Origin: Arthrobacter sp.
Lineage (GTDB): Bacteria > Actinomycetota > Actinomycetes > Actinomycetales > Micrococcaceae
NCBI GenBank assembly: GCA_023264815.1
Contig: JAHFUZ010000002.1
Span: forward strand, 186,001-250,000
DNA: 64,000 nt
Direction: 5' to 3'
The notes under the pieces are model-generated. The model saw only the letters and a list, made by a program, of their open reading frames with translations, was not told where the DNA came from and searched no databases. The position numbers were made by a program, and so were the translations under genes. Below, piece after piece: positions 34,244-44,854 of this stretch (its first letter is position 1; each line of letters begins with the position of its first letter).

Positions 34244-35313
34244 TTCCGTGCCTCCGCTGCGGGCCGGGCAATGCCACGGCTGGGACGTGCTGCCGGGAGC
34301 CGCCGCCAGTGGCGCAGCAGCCAGAACGACTCCCGCAGGGCGGGCAGGAAAGCGCCCAGGGCAAAGATCCAGTACAGCTCCATCCTGCCTTCAAGTCCAG
34401 TGTCCGCCGGTGCCCGCTGGAGTTCGCCGGGGTTCGCCGCCTGCATCATGGGCGCCACAGCGTCCCCGGCCGCACGGTGGACATAGGGAACACCCAGTTG
34501 GCCGGCGATCCACTGCAGCCTGCCCTCATCGATGACGGACAACGCGTCAGAGCCGGTTCCGGAGGTGCTGTCCTGGATGTAGCCTGCCCGGGCGTCACGG
34601 CCCGGGCCGTGGCCCGTGTTTTCCTTCATCCGGCCGCCGCCCTGCGTGCCGTAGCCCAGTACCGCTCCCCCGTTGACCAGGCCGCCGTCCACCCCGATCG
34701 CCCCGGGCGCTGAAGCACTGGTCTGCTCGCCGTCGCCCAGGTAGTAGACCAGCCGGGGCCGTTCGGGGTGGCTTGTGCGTGCCGACTGGAGCCGCTCGGT
34801 CAGCAGCTTTCCGGCGGCCGTGATGCTGCTCCCCTTGGAATAGGCCGTCACCTGGGGCTGCAGGACTGCGACGGCGGTGTCCAGTGCGGAGGTGTCCGTG
34901 GTGAGGGGCATGCGGACCACGGCATTGCTGTCGAACGTCAGGAGGGAGAATCGGGCCCCGGCCAAGCCGTCCGCGATGGCCATAATGTCCTGGCGTACGC
35001 CGTCCAGCCGGGGCGATCCGTTGCCGTAGTCTTCGGCCACGATGCTGCTGCTGGTGTCCACCACAAAAAAGACGTTGAGGTCCGCAGTGGCCGCCCGGCC
35101 ACCGCCGCCCGGAACACCGGGGCGGAGCGCGGCGGCCAGCAGCATCAGCACCAGCGCACTCCGAAACAGCCACTCCCGGAACTCACGGCCGCTGTCCTGG
35201 CCGCGTGCGGCACGCGCATGCCACGCCACCACCAGCCGGCAGCCCAGGAACAGCCCGGCGGCGGCCATCAGCGGCATCATCAGCCACCAGGGAAGAACGG
35301 GTTGCAGTGTCAT
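34240..35313 (-). CDS. VWA domain membrane protein (BatB-like)
   Basis: A 357-aa protein: a membrane helix near the N-terminus (WWLMMPLMAAAGLFLGC), a second near 50-62, then a von Willebrand factor A domain. Its metal site is VVDTSSSIVAED (DxSxS, about 85-96), with a Thr and Asp further on (LVYYLGDGEQTS). A third hydrophobic stretch is near the C-terminus (MELYWIFALGAFLPAL). It overlaps both neighbours by 4 nt. Such proteins pair with MoxR ATPases in assembly or activation of other proteins; the client is unknown. Confidence 0.85.
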   Translation of the reverse strand: MTLQPVLPWWLMMPLMAAAGLFLGCRLVVAWHARAARGQDSGREFREWLFRSALVLMLLAAALRPGVPGGGGRAATADLNVFFVVDTSSSIVAEDYGNGSPRLDGVRQDIMAIADGLAGARFSLLTFDSNAVVRMPLTTDTSALDTAVAVLQPQVTAYSKGSSITAAGKLLTERLQSARTSHPERPRLVYYLGDGEQTSASAPGAIGVDGGLVNGGAVLGYGTQGGGRMKENTGHGPGRDARAGYIQDSTSGTGSDALSVIDEGRLQWIAGQLGVPYVHRAAGDAVAPMMQAANPGELQRAPADTGLEGRMELYWIFALGAFLPALRESFWLLRHWRRLPAARPSRGIARPAAEARK

Positions 35314-36308
35314 GCCCGCAGCCGCCAGGACGCGCCGGCCAGGACCAGCCCGGAGAGCAGTGCCACGGTCAGTGGCACATCCGGCACGTCCGACACCACA
35401 GCCCGCGGGGCGCCCTGCATGGCGGCAGCCTCAGTCTCCTGGACGTTCCGCACAATGCCTGCCACGGCTTCGGGGCTGTCCAGCGGGTGGTACGTCCCGC
35501 CGCTGGTTTCGGCGGCAGCCCGCAGCCGCGCCCCGGGCTGGCCCGGGCCCGGTCCGTAGTCGAAGTCGCCGGGGTTCAGCGCGTGCACCCGGATGCCCCG
35601 GTCCTGCGCCAGGGCGCCGGCCTGCTCGAGAGTGAAGATGGGATCGCCCGAGAGGTAGTTGTCGGTGGCCAGGATGACCGACCGGGAGCGCTGTTTGCCT
35701 GCATCGGCCGCGTCCACACCCGGGAACCCGTTGACGCATGACGCCAGGCCGTCGCCAATCAGCGATGAGCCCCTGCCGTTCCAGGTGCCGTCCAGGAAAC
35801 CGGCACTGCCGGCGTTTCCGTCGAAGGCGTCCCCCGCCAGCTTGAGCTGTTGCTGCACGTACTCGTAGTCGTCGGTGAGTGGGAAGACCTGGACCGCGCT
35901 GCTGTCGAAGATGGTGAGGCCGATCCTTTCGCCGTCGAACTCTGTGGCCAGGTGGGCAAAAACCTTGACCACGGCGGAGTCGGCGCTGCTCATGGAGCCG
36001 GATGTGTCCAGGCACAGCATGATGTCCCGGTTGCGCTGCTCCGGCCGGATGGTGGTCAGCTGGGCCGGGCGGGCCGCCGCGGCGGCGGCGGACAGCAGCA
36101 GCGTGCCGGCCGCGAGCGCGGCAACGGCGAGCCAGCGGCGGTGGCGCCGGAGGGCAGCCTGGTACTCGGGCAGTGCGGTGAGGCGGTCCGCGTTGGCCAC
36201 CGGCCGGCGTCGTGCGTTTGCTTGCGGATCCGGGCGGAAAGCACGCCACGGCACCATTGCGGCGAGGATCATGGCCGGGGGGATCACCCACCAGAACGTC
36301 AGTTCCAT
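35310..36308 (-). CDS. VWA domain membrane protein (BatA-like)
   Basis: A 332-aa protein with membrane helices at about 5-20 and 62-80, a VWA domain with an intact MIDAS motif LCLDTSGSMSSAD (about 98-110), and a C-terminal helix (VALLSGLVLAGASWRL). This is the usual BatA layout of domain between helices. It overlaps the next gene by 4 nt and the preceding gene by 10 nt. With MoxR and DUF58 it forms the standard MoxR-type operon. Confidence 0.87.
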   Translation of the reverse strand: MELTFWWVIPPAMILAAMVPWRAFRPDPQANARRRPVANADRLTALPEYQAALRRHRRWLAVAALAAGTLLLSAAAAAARPAQLTTIRPEQRNRDIMLCLDTSGSMSSADSAVVKVFAHLATEFDGERIGLTIFDSSAVQVFPLTDDYEYVQQQLKLAGDAFDGNAGSAGFLDGTWNGRGSSLIGDGLASCVNGFPGVDAADAGKQRSRSVILATDNYLSGDPIFTLEQAGALAQDRGIRVHALNPGDFDYGPGPGQPGARLRAAAETSGGTYHPLDSPEAVAGIVRNVQETEAAAMQGAPRAVVSDVPDVPLTVALLSGLVLAGASWRLRA

Positions 36309-36769
36309 TGCCGCACCGCCTGGCGGGCAGCCTCGGCTGATTGCTCCAGGGGCGGCAGCGGTTCCAGGCCAAACTCGCCCGGATAGATCCTGTGGACGGC
36401 CTCCGCGGCGCCCGGCAGCGGGTGCCCGTGGAGTTCGGCCAGAGTCATACGGGGCGCGTCCACGCCGGTCACGTCACGGGTGAACCGGCGCACCAGCAGG
36501 CTCAGCTCCCGGTGTGATTCGCGTGCTGTGAGCACCCCTGCGGCGGCGTCGGCAGCCACGGCGTCGATCCTCTGCAGGTAGGCACGTTTCAGGTCGTTGA
36601 GGTCCGACGGCGGCGTGAACCGGGGCAGCGGCGCGGGTGACCTGCGCTGGCGGGTGCTGAGGAACACGAAGCAGTACCAGCCCGCGGCCAGTGCCAGCAG
36701 GGCAAGTCCCGCCCACAGCCAGCCCGGGCTGTACTGGAGCGGTCCGATGAGGCCGGGATCAGCCTGCAC
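36299..36769 (-). CDS. Small membrane protein of the MoxR/VWA operon (DUF4381-like)
   Basis: The start is taken as GTG 36769 (reading MQADPGLIGPLQYSPG), inside the last 11 nt of the DUF58 gene, with AAAGG upstream; an ATG at 36829 would add 20 residues. The 156-aa product has one membrane helix (WLWAGLALLALAAGWYCFVFL) near the N-terminus and a helical cytoplasmic part. The position and size match the small DUF4381-type protein often found between DUF58 and VWA genes. Function unknown. Confidence 0.7.
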   Translation of the reverse strand: MQADPGLIGPLQYSPGWLWAGLALLALAAGWYCFVFLSTRQRRSPAPLPRFTPPSDLNDLKRAYLQRIDAVAADAAAGVLTARESHRELSLLVRRFTRDVTGVDAPRMTLAELHGHPLPGAAEAVHRIYPGEFGLEPLPPLEQSAEAARQAVRQWN

Positions 36770-37640
36770 GCCGGTGCCTTTCCAGGAGGGCGAACAGTCC
36801 GGACATGACCGTGCTGCTGCCGGTGACATGCCCTACGGTGATGCCGGTCCGGCGGAACATGGCCTGCCGCCCTGCGTCCCGTTCAGCCGCCGCCCGTGCG
36901 TAGGCTTCGACGATGGCCGGGGCGGCAGCCAGGTGCCCGGGGAGCGCCGAGGAGTCTGCCACGCTGAAGGCGTCCTGCCCGGCAGTCCCGCCGGCCAGGT
37001 CTGCGTCCCGGATGGTGAGCCACAGGATTTCGTGCTGGGCACGCAGCCGGCGGAGCAATGGTTCGGTGTCCGGGCCGGCGGTGGCTTCGTCCGCCACCAC
37101 GAACAGCAGGAACCTGCCCTTGACCGTGCGGGCAACATGTTCGAGTTGCGCTTCGATGCGGCTGGGTCCCGAGTCCAGGGTTGCGGCCGAGTCGATCTCC
37201 TGCAGGAGCCGTTCCAGGTGTGCCTCCCCTGCTTTGGCCGGGACGGTGCGCGTGGTGGTGCCGTCCCCGCAGACCAGGCCCACCACGTCCCCGTGCCTGT
37301 GTGCCAGGTAGCCCACCACACCGAGTGCCATCACGGCGATGTCCCGTTTGGGTTCACCGTCGAGGGCCTCGGCCGCCATGTTCCGGCCGGTATCGGCGAT
37401 CAACAGGACAGTCTGCCGCCGGACGGCGACGTACCTCTTGATGAGCGGGGACCCGTGCCGGGCGGAGGCCTTCCAGTCGATGTCGCGGACGTCGTCGCCG
37501 GGGATGTAGGCGCGCAGATCATCAAAATCGAGGCTGCGGCCGCGGAAGACGGACCCGTATTGGCCGTCGAGCATGCCGCGGGCTTTACGGTGGGCGAAGA
37601 GGGACATCTTCGACTTCACGCGGGTCAGGAGGCTGGTCAC
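36759..37640 (-). CDS. DUF58 domain protein
   Basis: A 293-aa DUF58 protein: GMLDGQYGSVFRGRSLDFDD, then YIPGDDVRDIDWKASARHG (the family signature, about 48-66). A degenerate VWA-like fold follows (LLIADTGRNMAAE). It is a cytoplasmic partner of MoxR ATPases. The stop is overlapped by the next start. It follows moxR by 8 nt. Confidence 0.9.
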   Translation of the reverse strand: MTSLLTRVKSKMSLFAHRKARGMLDGQYGSVFRGRSLDFDDLRAYIPGDDVRDIDWKASARHGSPLIKRYVAVRRQTVLLIADTGRNMAAEALDGEPKRDIAVMALGVVGYLAHRHGDVVGLVCGDGTTTRTVPAKAGEAHLERLLQEIDSAATLDSGPSRIEAQLEHVARTVKGRFLLFVVADEATAGPDTEPLLRRLRAQHEILWLTIRDADLAGGTAGQDAFSVADSSALPGHLAAAPAIVEAYARAAAERDAGRQAMFRRTGITVGHVTGSSTVMSGLFALLERHRRAG

Positions 37641-37648
37641 CGCTGGGC

Positions 37649-38656
<1,008 letters not shown>

Positions 38657-38809
38657 TGGATTTCCCCCTGGTGCAGATGCCTGGTGACTGCGGACTGGTG
38701 GTGCAGCTGTGCGGCTGCACTCCGTCCGCCATCCTATCCAAGCCATCTGCGCACTGACCTGCAATGGGGACCCCTCCCCATGGCGGTTCCGCAGGTCTAT
38801 CCTGTTGGA

Positions 38810-39013
38810 ATGAGCGAGCTTCCAGCCAGTTACAAACAGTTTCTCGCCGACAAAAGCGAGAGCTTTATCCTTGCCGTCAAGCCTGTTCTGCAGCAGTCTG
38901 CTGCCGACCAGTCCCACGGGGTCCGGGTCACCTACAACGCAGGTCCCACCGGCCACCAGGCCCACCTCGATGACACCATCCCGTTTGGTGTTGTGGTGGA
39001 GGACATTGACTGA
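38810..39013 (+). CDS. Small conserved-looking protein, 67 aa
   Basis: The product begins MSELPASYKQFLADKSESFI and ends IPFGVVVEDID, with no membrane segment. TATCCT at 38798-38803 ends 6 nt before the ATG and no proper ribosome site exists, so it is probably leaderless. Its frame is open further upstream but over the moxR start, where it reads as a shadow. No function is known. It stands alone between the moxR operon and the ABC importer genes, convergent with the latter. Confidence 0.55.
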   Translation: MSELPASYKQFLADKSESFILAVKPVLQQSAADQSHGVRVTYNAGPTGHQAHLDDTIPFGVVVEDID

Positions 39014-39031
39014 TGGCCCCGCCCCTGCTGG

Positions 39032-39916
39032 CTAGCCTTTGACGGCGCCTGACAGGGCGAAGGAACTGCCGGCGCCTTTCGCCACGATGACGTAGAGGGC
39101 GAGCACCGGGACCGAGTACAGGATGGAAAAGGCGGCCAGCTGCCCGTAGGCCACTGCGCCGTGCTGTCCGAAGAAGCTGAAGATGGATACTGCTGCGGGT
39201 TGCCGTGCCTCGGACAGGAGCAGGACAAACGGCACGAAGAAATTCCCCCAGGCCTGGATGAACACGAAGATGAAAACCACGCCCAGCCCCTGCCGCATCA
39301 GTGGCAGCACGATGGTCCGCAGCGCCGTCAGCCCGGACGCGCCATCCACCCACGCGGCTTCCTCCAGCGAGACCGGCACCGCGTCCATGAAATTCTTCGT
39401 CATCCAGATGGCCATGGGCAGCGTGGTGGTGGCCATGAAGAAGATCGTGGCAGGCATGGAATCCAGCAGGTCAAGCTGCACAAACAGGCCGTAGACCGGC
39501 ACCATGATGGCCGTGATCGGCAGGCATGTGCCGAACAGGATGGTGTACATAAACGGCCTGTTGAACCGTGACTGGTACCGGGAGAGCGGATAGGCGGCCA
39601 GTACCGCGGCGACGAGGTTGACGGCGGCTGTGCCGGCGGAGAGGACCATGCTGTTCCAGAGCGGCTGGAACAGCAGCCCGGGCGTCATGATCGCGGCAAA
39701 GTTGTGGAGGGAAACCGTGCCGGGGACTTTGGCCTCGTGGCCCGCCGCGGGGTCCACGGACGCCAGTACCAGCCACAGCAGGGGCAGGACAAACGAGGCG
39801 CCGATCAGGATCAGGGCAGCATCAGCGGGGACCCGGGCACGTTGCTGGGCCCGCGAGACAGCACCCGCCGGGGTCCGCCGCCCGGCCCCGGCGGTGCCGC
39901 CCGCCGTCGTGGTCAT
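39032..39916 (-). CDS. Carbohydrate ABC transporter permease (MalG-like)
   Basis: A 294-aa inner-membrane permease with six predicted helices. The EAA loop is EEAAWVDGASGLTALRTIVLPLM (given in part; about 190-212), which contacts the ATPase. It is the last gene of a three-gene import cassette; no ATP-binding gene is present, so a shared ATPase encoded elsewhere is needed, as is common in actinobacteria. The substrate is a sugar or oligosaccharide of unknown type. It overlaps the other permease by 4 nt. Confidence 0.92.
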   Translation of the reverse strand: MTTTAGGTAGAGRRTPAGAVSRAQQRARVPADAALILIGASFVLPLLWLVLASVDPAAGHEAKVPGTVSLHNFAAIMTPGLLFQPLWNSMVLSAGTAAVNLVAAVLAAYPLSRYQSRFNRPFMYTILFGTCLPITAIMVPVYGLFVQLDLLDSMPATIFFMATTTLPMAIWMTKNFMDAVPVSLEEAAWVDGASGLTALRTIVLPLMRQGLGVVFIFVFIQAWGNFFVPFVLLLSEARQPAAVSIFSFFGQHGAVAYGQLAAFSILYSVPVLALYVIVAKGAGSSFALSGAVKG

Positions 39917-40830
39917 CGTTCGGACTCCCGGAGCAGGCGGACGTAGGCCGCTCCGAATACCAGGCCAATGAGGATCAGCACGGATGCCACGGCCGTGCCG
40001 TATCCGATATCGCCGAACTTGAAGGCTTCCTGGTAGGCCAGCACGGGCAGCGTGGTGCTGGCGTTGGCTGGCCCGCCCGCCGTCATGACCCAGATGAGGG
40101 TAAAGACCGCCAGCGTCTGCAGGGTAATGAGCATGAGGTTGGTGGCGATGCTGCCGCGGATCATGGGGAGGGTGATGTAGGCCAGCCGCTGCCAGCCGCC
40201 GGCGCCGTCCATTAGTGCTGCCTCCGTGACCTCACCGGGAACATCGTCAAGTGCTGCGCGGTACACCAGCATGGAGAACGCCGTACCGCGCCAGATGTTG
40301 GCGAGCATGATGGCCACCATCGGGAACGAGTACAGCCAGTCGGGCTGGCCGAGCCCCAGGCCTGCCAGGACCTGGTTCAGGGTGCCGTCACGGCTGAAGT
40401 AGGCGTACGCGGCGAACGCGGCAACGATCTCCGGCAGCACCCAGGCAGCCACCACTGCCGTTCCGACGACGGCGGCCACCGCCCGCCGCGCCCGCCGCAT
40501 CAGGATGGCAATGGCCAGTCCCAGCAGGTTCTGGCCCAGGATGGCCGATCCGCCGACGAAGATGATTGTCAGGAGAAGGGACAGCGGCAGGACAGGATCG
40601 GCGACGAGGCGCTGGTAATTCTCGAACCCCACCCAGCCCGGGCTGCGGGCGTTGCGGCCTGTCAGGGCCGCATTCGTGAACGAGGCATGGAAAGCCCACA
40701 GGACAGGGCCCACCAGGAACACCAGCAAGAGAAGCACGGCAGGGAGGACAGGAAGCAGCCGGGCGTGCCGCCTCAGCAGGGGGCTGCGGCGGTTGACGGG
40801 GCGCAGCCGCTGGGCCGTGGGTGCCGCCAC
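39913..40830 (-). CDS. Carbohydrate ABC transporter permease (MalF-like)
   Basis: A 305-aa permease with six helices, starting with a basic tail and a helix (LLPVLPAVLLLLVFLVGPVL). The EAA loop is EVTEAALMDGAGGWQRLAYI (about 195-214). It pairs with the downstream permease to form the channel. It lies 3 nt after the binding-protein gene. Confidence 0.92.
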   Translation of the reverse strand: MAAPTAQRLRPVNRRSPLLRRHARLLPVLPAVLLLLVFLVGPVLWAFHASFTNAALTGRNARSPGWVGFENYQRLVADPVLPLSLLLTIIFVGGSAILGQNLLGLAIAILMRRARRAVAAVVGTAVVAAWVLPEIVAAFAAYAYFSRDGTLNQVLAGLGLGQPDWLYSFPMVAIMLANIWRGTAFSMLVYRAALDDVPGEVTEAALMDGAGGWQRLAYITLPMIRGSIATNLMLITLQTLAVFTLIWVMTAGGPANASTTLPVLAYQEAFKFGDIGYGTAVASVLILIGLVFGAAYVRLLRESER

Positions 40831-40833
40831 AAG

Positions 40834-42186
40834 CTACTTCGCGACGGTTTTGGCGTCGCCTACGATGCTTTTCACCGCCGTGTCATAGTCAGCAGCTGCC
40901 TGTTCAGGGGATCTCGCCCCGGTGATCACGGCCTCCGTGGCCTCCTGGACTGCCGCCGAGATCCGCGGGTAGTCGGCCGTGGCCGGGCGGTAGTGCGTGA
41001 CAGCCACGAGCTTGGAGACGTCCTTCACGAACGGGTTGGCCGCCTGGTACCCGGAATCTGCCGCGACATCCTTCCGCACGGCAATCTGGGAGCTGGCAAT
41101 GTTAAACGCCAGGGAGTTTTTCTGGTTCAGCGCAGTGGCCAGGAAATCAAACGCCAGCCCGGGGTCCTTGGTTCCTGCCCCCAACGCCAGCGTCCATCCG
41201 CCGGACATGCTGACTCCGCCGGGGGCCTGTCCGTTCTGCGTGGGGAATGCCGTTACGCCCATGTCCTGACCGTACTCGGGCCATTCGTAGCTCCCGCCCT
41301 TCTGCCAGAAGGAAGGCGTGTAGGAGCCTTCCACGGTGGCGCCCATCTTGCCCTGCGGGAGCCATTCCCCGAAGACCTTCTTCCACACATTCGAGTCAAG
41401 GGCTTCGGCCGGGGAGACGGCCAGCTTTTCGTCGTAGAGGGTTTTGAGGAAGGCCAGCGAATCCGTGAATCCCTGGGAACCCAGGACCCATTTCTTGGCA
41501 CCGGCGTCGTAGAGTTCGGAACCGGTGCCGTACAGCAGCTCGTAGAAGCTTTGCATGACGGTTCCTTCGCCGGTGGCCTTGCCGGCGTACATGTTGAACG
41601 GCACCACGGCAGGGTTGCTGGCCTTGATTTTCCGCGCGGTGTCCAGGATGTCCTGCCACGTGCGGGGCTCCCAGGGAACACTCACGCCGGCGGCAGCGAA
41701 GACCTTCTTGTTGTACCAGATGGCCCGGGTGTCGGTACCCAGCGGGACCGCGTACGTGCCGCCGTCGTCCCCCAGCCCGGCGGCCTTGGCGCCGTCATCA
41801 AAGCTGTCCCAGTCCTTCCAGCCCTCCAGGTGGGGGTCCAGTTTCAGGAGGTAGCCGGCGTCGACATCGGAACGGACCTTGAAGGTGTCCTCATAAAAAA
41901 TGTCCGGGGCGGTGGAGGGCGAGCGAAGGGCCAGCGCAAGCTTGGTGCCGTAATCGTCGTCGTTGGCCTGGATGGGTTCCAGCGCCACCGTGACGCCCTG
42001 GTGAGCGGCCTCGAACTCCTTCTTGGCTGACTGGAAGAGGGTGTCGAGGGCGCTGAAGGAATCGGTCTTTTGGTAGACCACCTTGAGCGTTTTGTTTTCC
42101 GACTGCGGTGCGGCTGGTGAACAGGCTGTCAGCGCCATGGCCGCTGCAGCGATAAGTGACATGATTCCATAAGCCTGACGACGCAT
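40834..42186 (-). CDS. Sugar ABC transporter substrate-binding lipoprotein
   Basis: A 450-aa extracellular solute-binding protein (family 1). The signal peptide ends with the lipobox LTAC (Cys22), so it is anchored to the outer face of the membrane. Features include GTKLALALRSPSTAPDIFYE and WKDWDSFDDGAKAAGL with many aromatic residues for sugar stacking. It is the first gene of the import cassette. The ROK regulator gene downstream on the other side of a terminator is its likely controller. Confidence 0.92.
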   Translation of the reverse strand: MRRQAYGIMSLIAAAAMALTACSPAAPQSENKTLKVVYQKTDSFSALDTLFQSAKKEFEAAHQGVTVALEPIQANDDDYGTKLALALRSPSTAPDIFYEDTFKVRSDVDAGYLLKLDPHLEGWKDWDSFDDGAKAAGLGDDGGTYAVPLGTDTRAIWYNKKVFAAAGVSVPWEPRTWQDILDTARKIKASNPAVVPFNMYAGKATGEGTVMQSFYELLYGTGSELYDAGAKKWVLGSQGFTDSLAFLKTLYDEKLAVSPAEALDSNVWKKVFGEWLPQGKMGATVEGSYTPSFWQKGGSYEWPEYGQDMGVTAFPTQNGQAPGGVSMSGGWTLALGAGTKDPGLAFDFLATALNQKNSLAFNIASSQIAVRKDVAADSGYQAANPFVKDVSKLVAVTHYRPATADYPRISAAVQEATEAVITGARSPEQAAADYDTAVKSIVGDAKTVAK

Positions 42187-42264
42187 GGTGCTCCATTCAA
42201 TAAATGGCTGCCGTCCCCGTTTTACTGCGGGCCCCCAGCCGCGGCGATACTGCAGATGCTAGAT

Positions 42265-42292
42265 GGGGCTCCTGCCACAGGCAAGGAGCCCC
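42265..42292 (-). terminator. Hairpin after the ROK gene
   Basis: GGGGCTCCTGCC and GGCAAGGAGCCCC pair with one bulge around a short loop, directly after the ROK stop and before the binding-protein promoter. No clear T-run on the minus strand. Confidence 0.55.
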
Positions 42293-42296
42293 CCGG

Positions 42297-43586
42297 TCAG
42301 ACTTCCAGGAGGAGCCGCTGCGCCCGCGGCGCCAGCGTGTGTTCCAGGACCAGGCAGGCTGCACCAATGGCACCCACGTCCTCGCCGACCCCCGTGCCCA
42401 CCACCTCGATGGTGTGGATCAGGCGTGCTGCGCTGTTGGCGTCCACCAGTGCCGGGACCTTCTCAAGGTAGCGGTCCGCGATCCGGCTCCAGAACGGGCC
42501 GCCAAATACCACCCGTTCAACGTCCAGGGTGTTGGTGACCACGGAAACTGCCCGGGCCACGAGCACCGCCGACTTGTCGATGATGGCCAGGGCCTCGGCA
42601 TTGCCGGCATCTGCGAGGTCGCACAGCTCCGCGAAGCTCTGCTGCACCTCGGCGCCGCTGTTATGCTTTCCGGTGCCCGCCAGGATTCCGGCAGCGATGG
42701 CCTCCGCCACCAGCACCTGCGGAATGGCCGAGGACTTAACGCATCCCTGCAGGCCGCAGTCACAGGCCGGGCCGCCCGGGTCCACGATGATGTGGCCGAT
42801 TTCGCCGGCATTGCCGGACGTTCCGCGGACCACTTCATCGTTCAGGACAATGCCGCAGCCGATGCCGGTGCCCATGTACATAAAAACGAAGCTGCCTGCA
42901 CCGCTGGGGCCACCGGCCCAGGTTTCGGCGACGGCGGCGCTGGTGACGTCCTTGTCCACCAGGACGGAGTAGCCGGTGGCCTTGGCCAGGGCCTCCCGCA
43001 GTTCCACGCGGTCCCAGCCCGGCAGCAGCGGCGGGTCCACCACGGTGCCGTTGTCCAGGTCGATGGGGCCGGGCGCGGCAAGGCCCAGGCCCGCGATCTT
43101 GGCCGGATCCACGCCCGACTCCGTAACGAGCTGTCCAATCTCGGTGGCCATGGTGGCTATCACTGCGGCGGGATCATTCCCGCCGGGGGTTTTGATCCGG
43201 GAATGCTGTACCACTGCGCCCACCAGGTCAAGGACCACAAAGGTGGTGACGGCGGGGTCCAGGTGGACGCCCACGGCGTACATGCCGGACGGGTTGAGCC
43301 TCAGCATGGTCCGTGGCTTGCCCGGACCGCTGCCTTCCTTACCGGCTTCGACAATCAGGTGCTGGTCCAGGAGGCGTCGGGAAATGTTGGAAATGGTCTG
43401 TGGCGACAGGCCCACGATTTGGGCGAGTTCCACGCGGCTGAGGCCGCCGGAGGAGCGCCGGATGGCGTCGAGGATGACCGTCAGGTTGAAGTCCCCCATA
43501 CGGGGCAGGTTGGTCCCGCGCCGTGGAGCCGAGGGCTGGCGTAATTCTGGCACGGTCTCCCCTATGGTTTGCGGCCGCGTACTCAT
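42297..43586 (-). CDS. ROK-family transcriptional regulator
   Basis: A 429-aa NagC/XylR-type regulator. The N-terminal HTH (about 35-85) contains LTVILDAIRRSSGGLSRVEL and GLSPQTISNISRRLLDQ. The ROK domain has GLAAPGPIDLDNGTV, the ATP/phosphate motif YMGTGIGCGIVL, and the zinc site CDCGLQGCVK. It should sense a sugar and repress the neighbouring ABC importer. A small inverted repeat, GGTA-CGT-TACC at 43598-43608, lies just above its ATG and could be an operator. Confidence 0.92.
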   Translation of the reverse strand: MSTRPQTIGETVPELRQPSAPRRGTNLPRMGDFNLTVILDAIRRSSGGLSRVELAQIVGLSPQTISNISRRLLDQHLIVEAGKEGSGPGKPRTMLRLNPSGMYAVGVHLDPAVTTFVVLDLVGAVVQHSRIKTPGGNDPAAVIATMATEIGQLVTESGVDPAKIAGLGLAAPGPIDLDNGTVVDPPLLPGWDRVELREALAKATGYSVLVDKDVTSAAVAETWAGGPSGAGSFVFMYMGTGIGCGIVLNDEVVRGTSGNAGEIGHIIVDPGGPACDCGLQGCVKSSAIPQVLVAEAIAAGILAGTGKHNSGAEVQQSFAELCDLADAGNAEALAIIDKSAVLVARAVSVVTNTLDVERVVFGGPFWSRIADRYLEKVPALVDANSAARLIHTIEVVGTGVGEDVGAIGAACLVLEHTLAPRAQRLLLEV

Positions 43587-43657
43587 GATGTCTGAATGGT
43601 ACGTTACCGCCTGTCGCAGGCCCAGAGCCGCAGGCGGACCGCGACGCGGCGGAAGGA

Positions 43658-44812
43658 CTACGCCCGTTTGGTGCTGACCGCCACCGTGAATTTCGGGTTG
43701 CTGCCCTTGACCGTGGTGGGGCCCACCAGCCGCTCCAGCGCAGGGAGGTACTGCAGGTGCCGGTTGAAGACGGTCCAGAGCTGGCCGCCCGGGGACAGCA
43801 CCCTGCCCGCTGCCTCGAACAGCTTGATCCCGGCCCCGGCATGAACGCTGGCGCCCAGATGGAACGGCGGGTTCAACAGGACCAGGTCGGCGCTGCCGGC
43901 CGGCAGCGTGCTCATGCCGTCATCCTGCAGCGTGGCCACCCGGTCGGCCAGGCCGTTGGCCCGAGCGGTGGCCAGGGCTGAGGCCACTGCGGCGGCCGAC
44001 CGGTCAGTGGCCGTGATCCTGGCTCCCGGATTGACCCGAGCGTACATGGCTGCGAGGATTCCAGTGCCGCAGCCGAGATCGATGGCATGCCTTGCCGCGG
44101 GCATTTCCGGCAGGAACGTCAGCAGGAACCTGGTGCCGATGTCCAGCTTGGTGCCGGCAAAGACCGCACCGTGAGCGGCAACTTCCAGGTCCAGTTCGGT
44201 GAGGTGTTCGACGGCGGGATATCCGCCGGCCGGACCGTCTCCGCCGGTTCCGCTTCCGTGAGCCGCCGTAGCGCCGCGGGCAATGATGAGCCTGGACTTC
44301 TGCCGCGCCAGCTGGGGCTGGACGTCCCGGAAATGGCGTTCCAGCACAGCGTTCATCCCGAGCGACATGTGTTTGATCCGCCCGCCGGCCACGAGCACCA
44401 CCTCGGGAGCGGCATACCTGGCAACCGCTCCGGCAATTTCGTCGAGTTCGGCCAGTGTGCGGGGCAGCTGCAGCAGCACAGTGTCCGCCCCGGAAAGCAA
44501 TTCCTCCCCCAGCGGCAATTGCGCAAAGACGTCCAGCCCCAGGGCGGCCGCGTTGTTCCGCAGGGCCCGCTCGCCCGTGATGAGGTCCTCATGGACCCGG
44601 ACGCTGCGCACACCCAAGGCACCCGCCGCTCCGAGGGTAAGGGCGCCGTACCGGTCACCGATGACTGCCAGGCCGCTGTCCGGACCCACCCGGGCTGCCG
44701 CTGCGTCCAGCAGGAGCCTGTCCGTGGCGTCCCAGGCCTGCAGGTTGGGCGCCTCAACGTCCGGGTAGCGGCGAAGCTCGCCGAAAAGGTCGTCAAGGCT
44801 GTTCTCTGCCAC
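43658..44812 (-). CDS. RsmC/RlmG-type rRNA guanine-N2 methyltransferase
   Basis: A 384-aa protein with two methyltransferase-like halves. The C-terminal half is active-looking: AIDLGCGTGILAAMYAR (SAM motif) and the NPPFH motif in DLVLLNPPFHLGAS, typical of guanine-N2 methylases of rRNA. The N-terminal half is a degenerate duplicate, as in RsmC and RlmG. Which rRNA position it modifies cannot be told from sequence. It is transcribed in the same direction as the ROK gene, 71 nt upstream of it. Confidence 0.85.
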   Translation of the reverse strand: MAENSLDDLFGELRRYPDVEAPNLQAWDATDRLLLDAAAARVGPDSGLAVIGDRYGALTLGAAGALGVRSVRVHEDLITGERALRNNAAALGLDVFAQLPLGEELLSGADTVLLQLPRTLAELDEIAGAVARYAAPEVVLVAGGRIKHMSLGMNAVLERHFRDVQPQLARQKSRLIIARGATAAHGSGTGGDGPAGGYPAVEHLTELDLEVAAHGAVFAGTKLDIGTRFLLTFLPEMPAARHAIDLGCGTGILAAMYARVNPGARITATDRSAAAVASALATARANGLADRVATLQDDGMSTLPAGSADLVLLNPPFHLGASVHAGAGIKLFEAAGRVLSPGGQLWTVFNRHLQYLPALERLVGPTTVKGSNPKFTVAVSTKRA

Positions 44813-44854
44813 GTGGGTCCCGCCGTCCGGTGTTGTGCTGATGTGAAGGAGCGA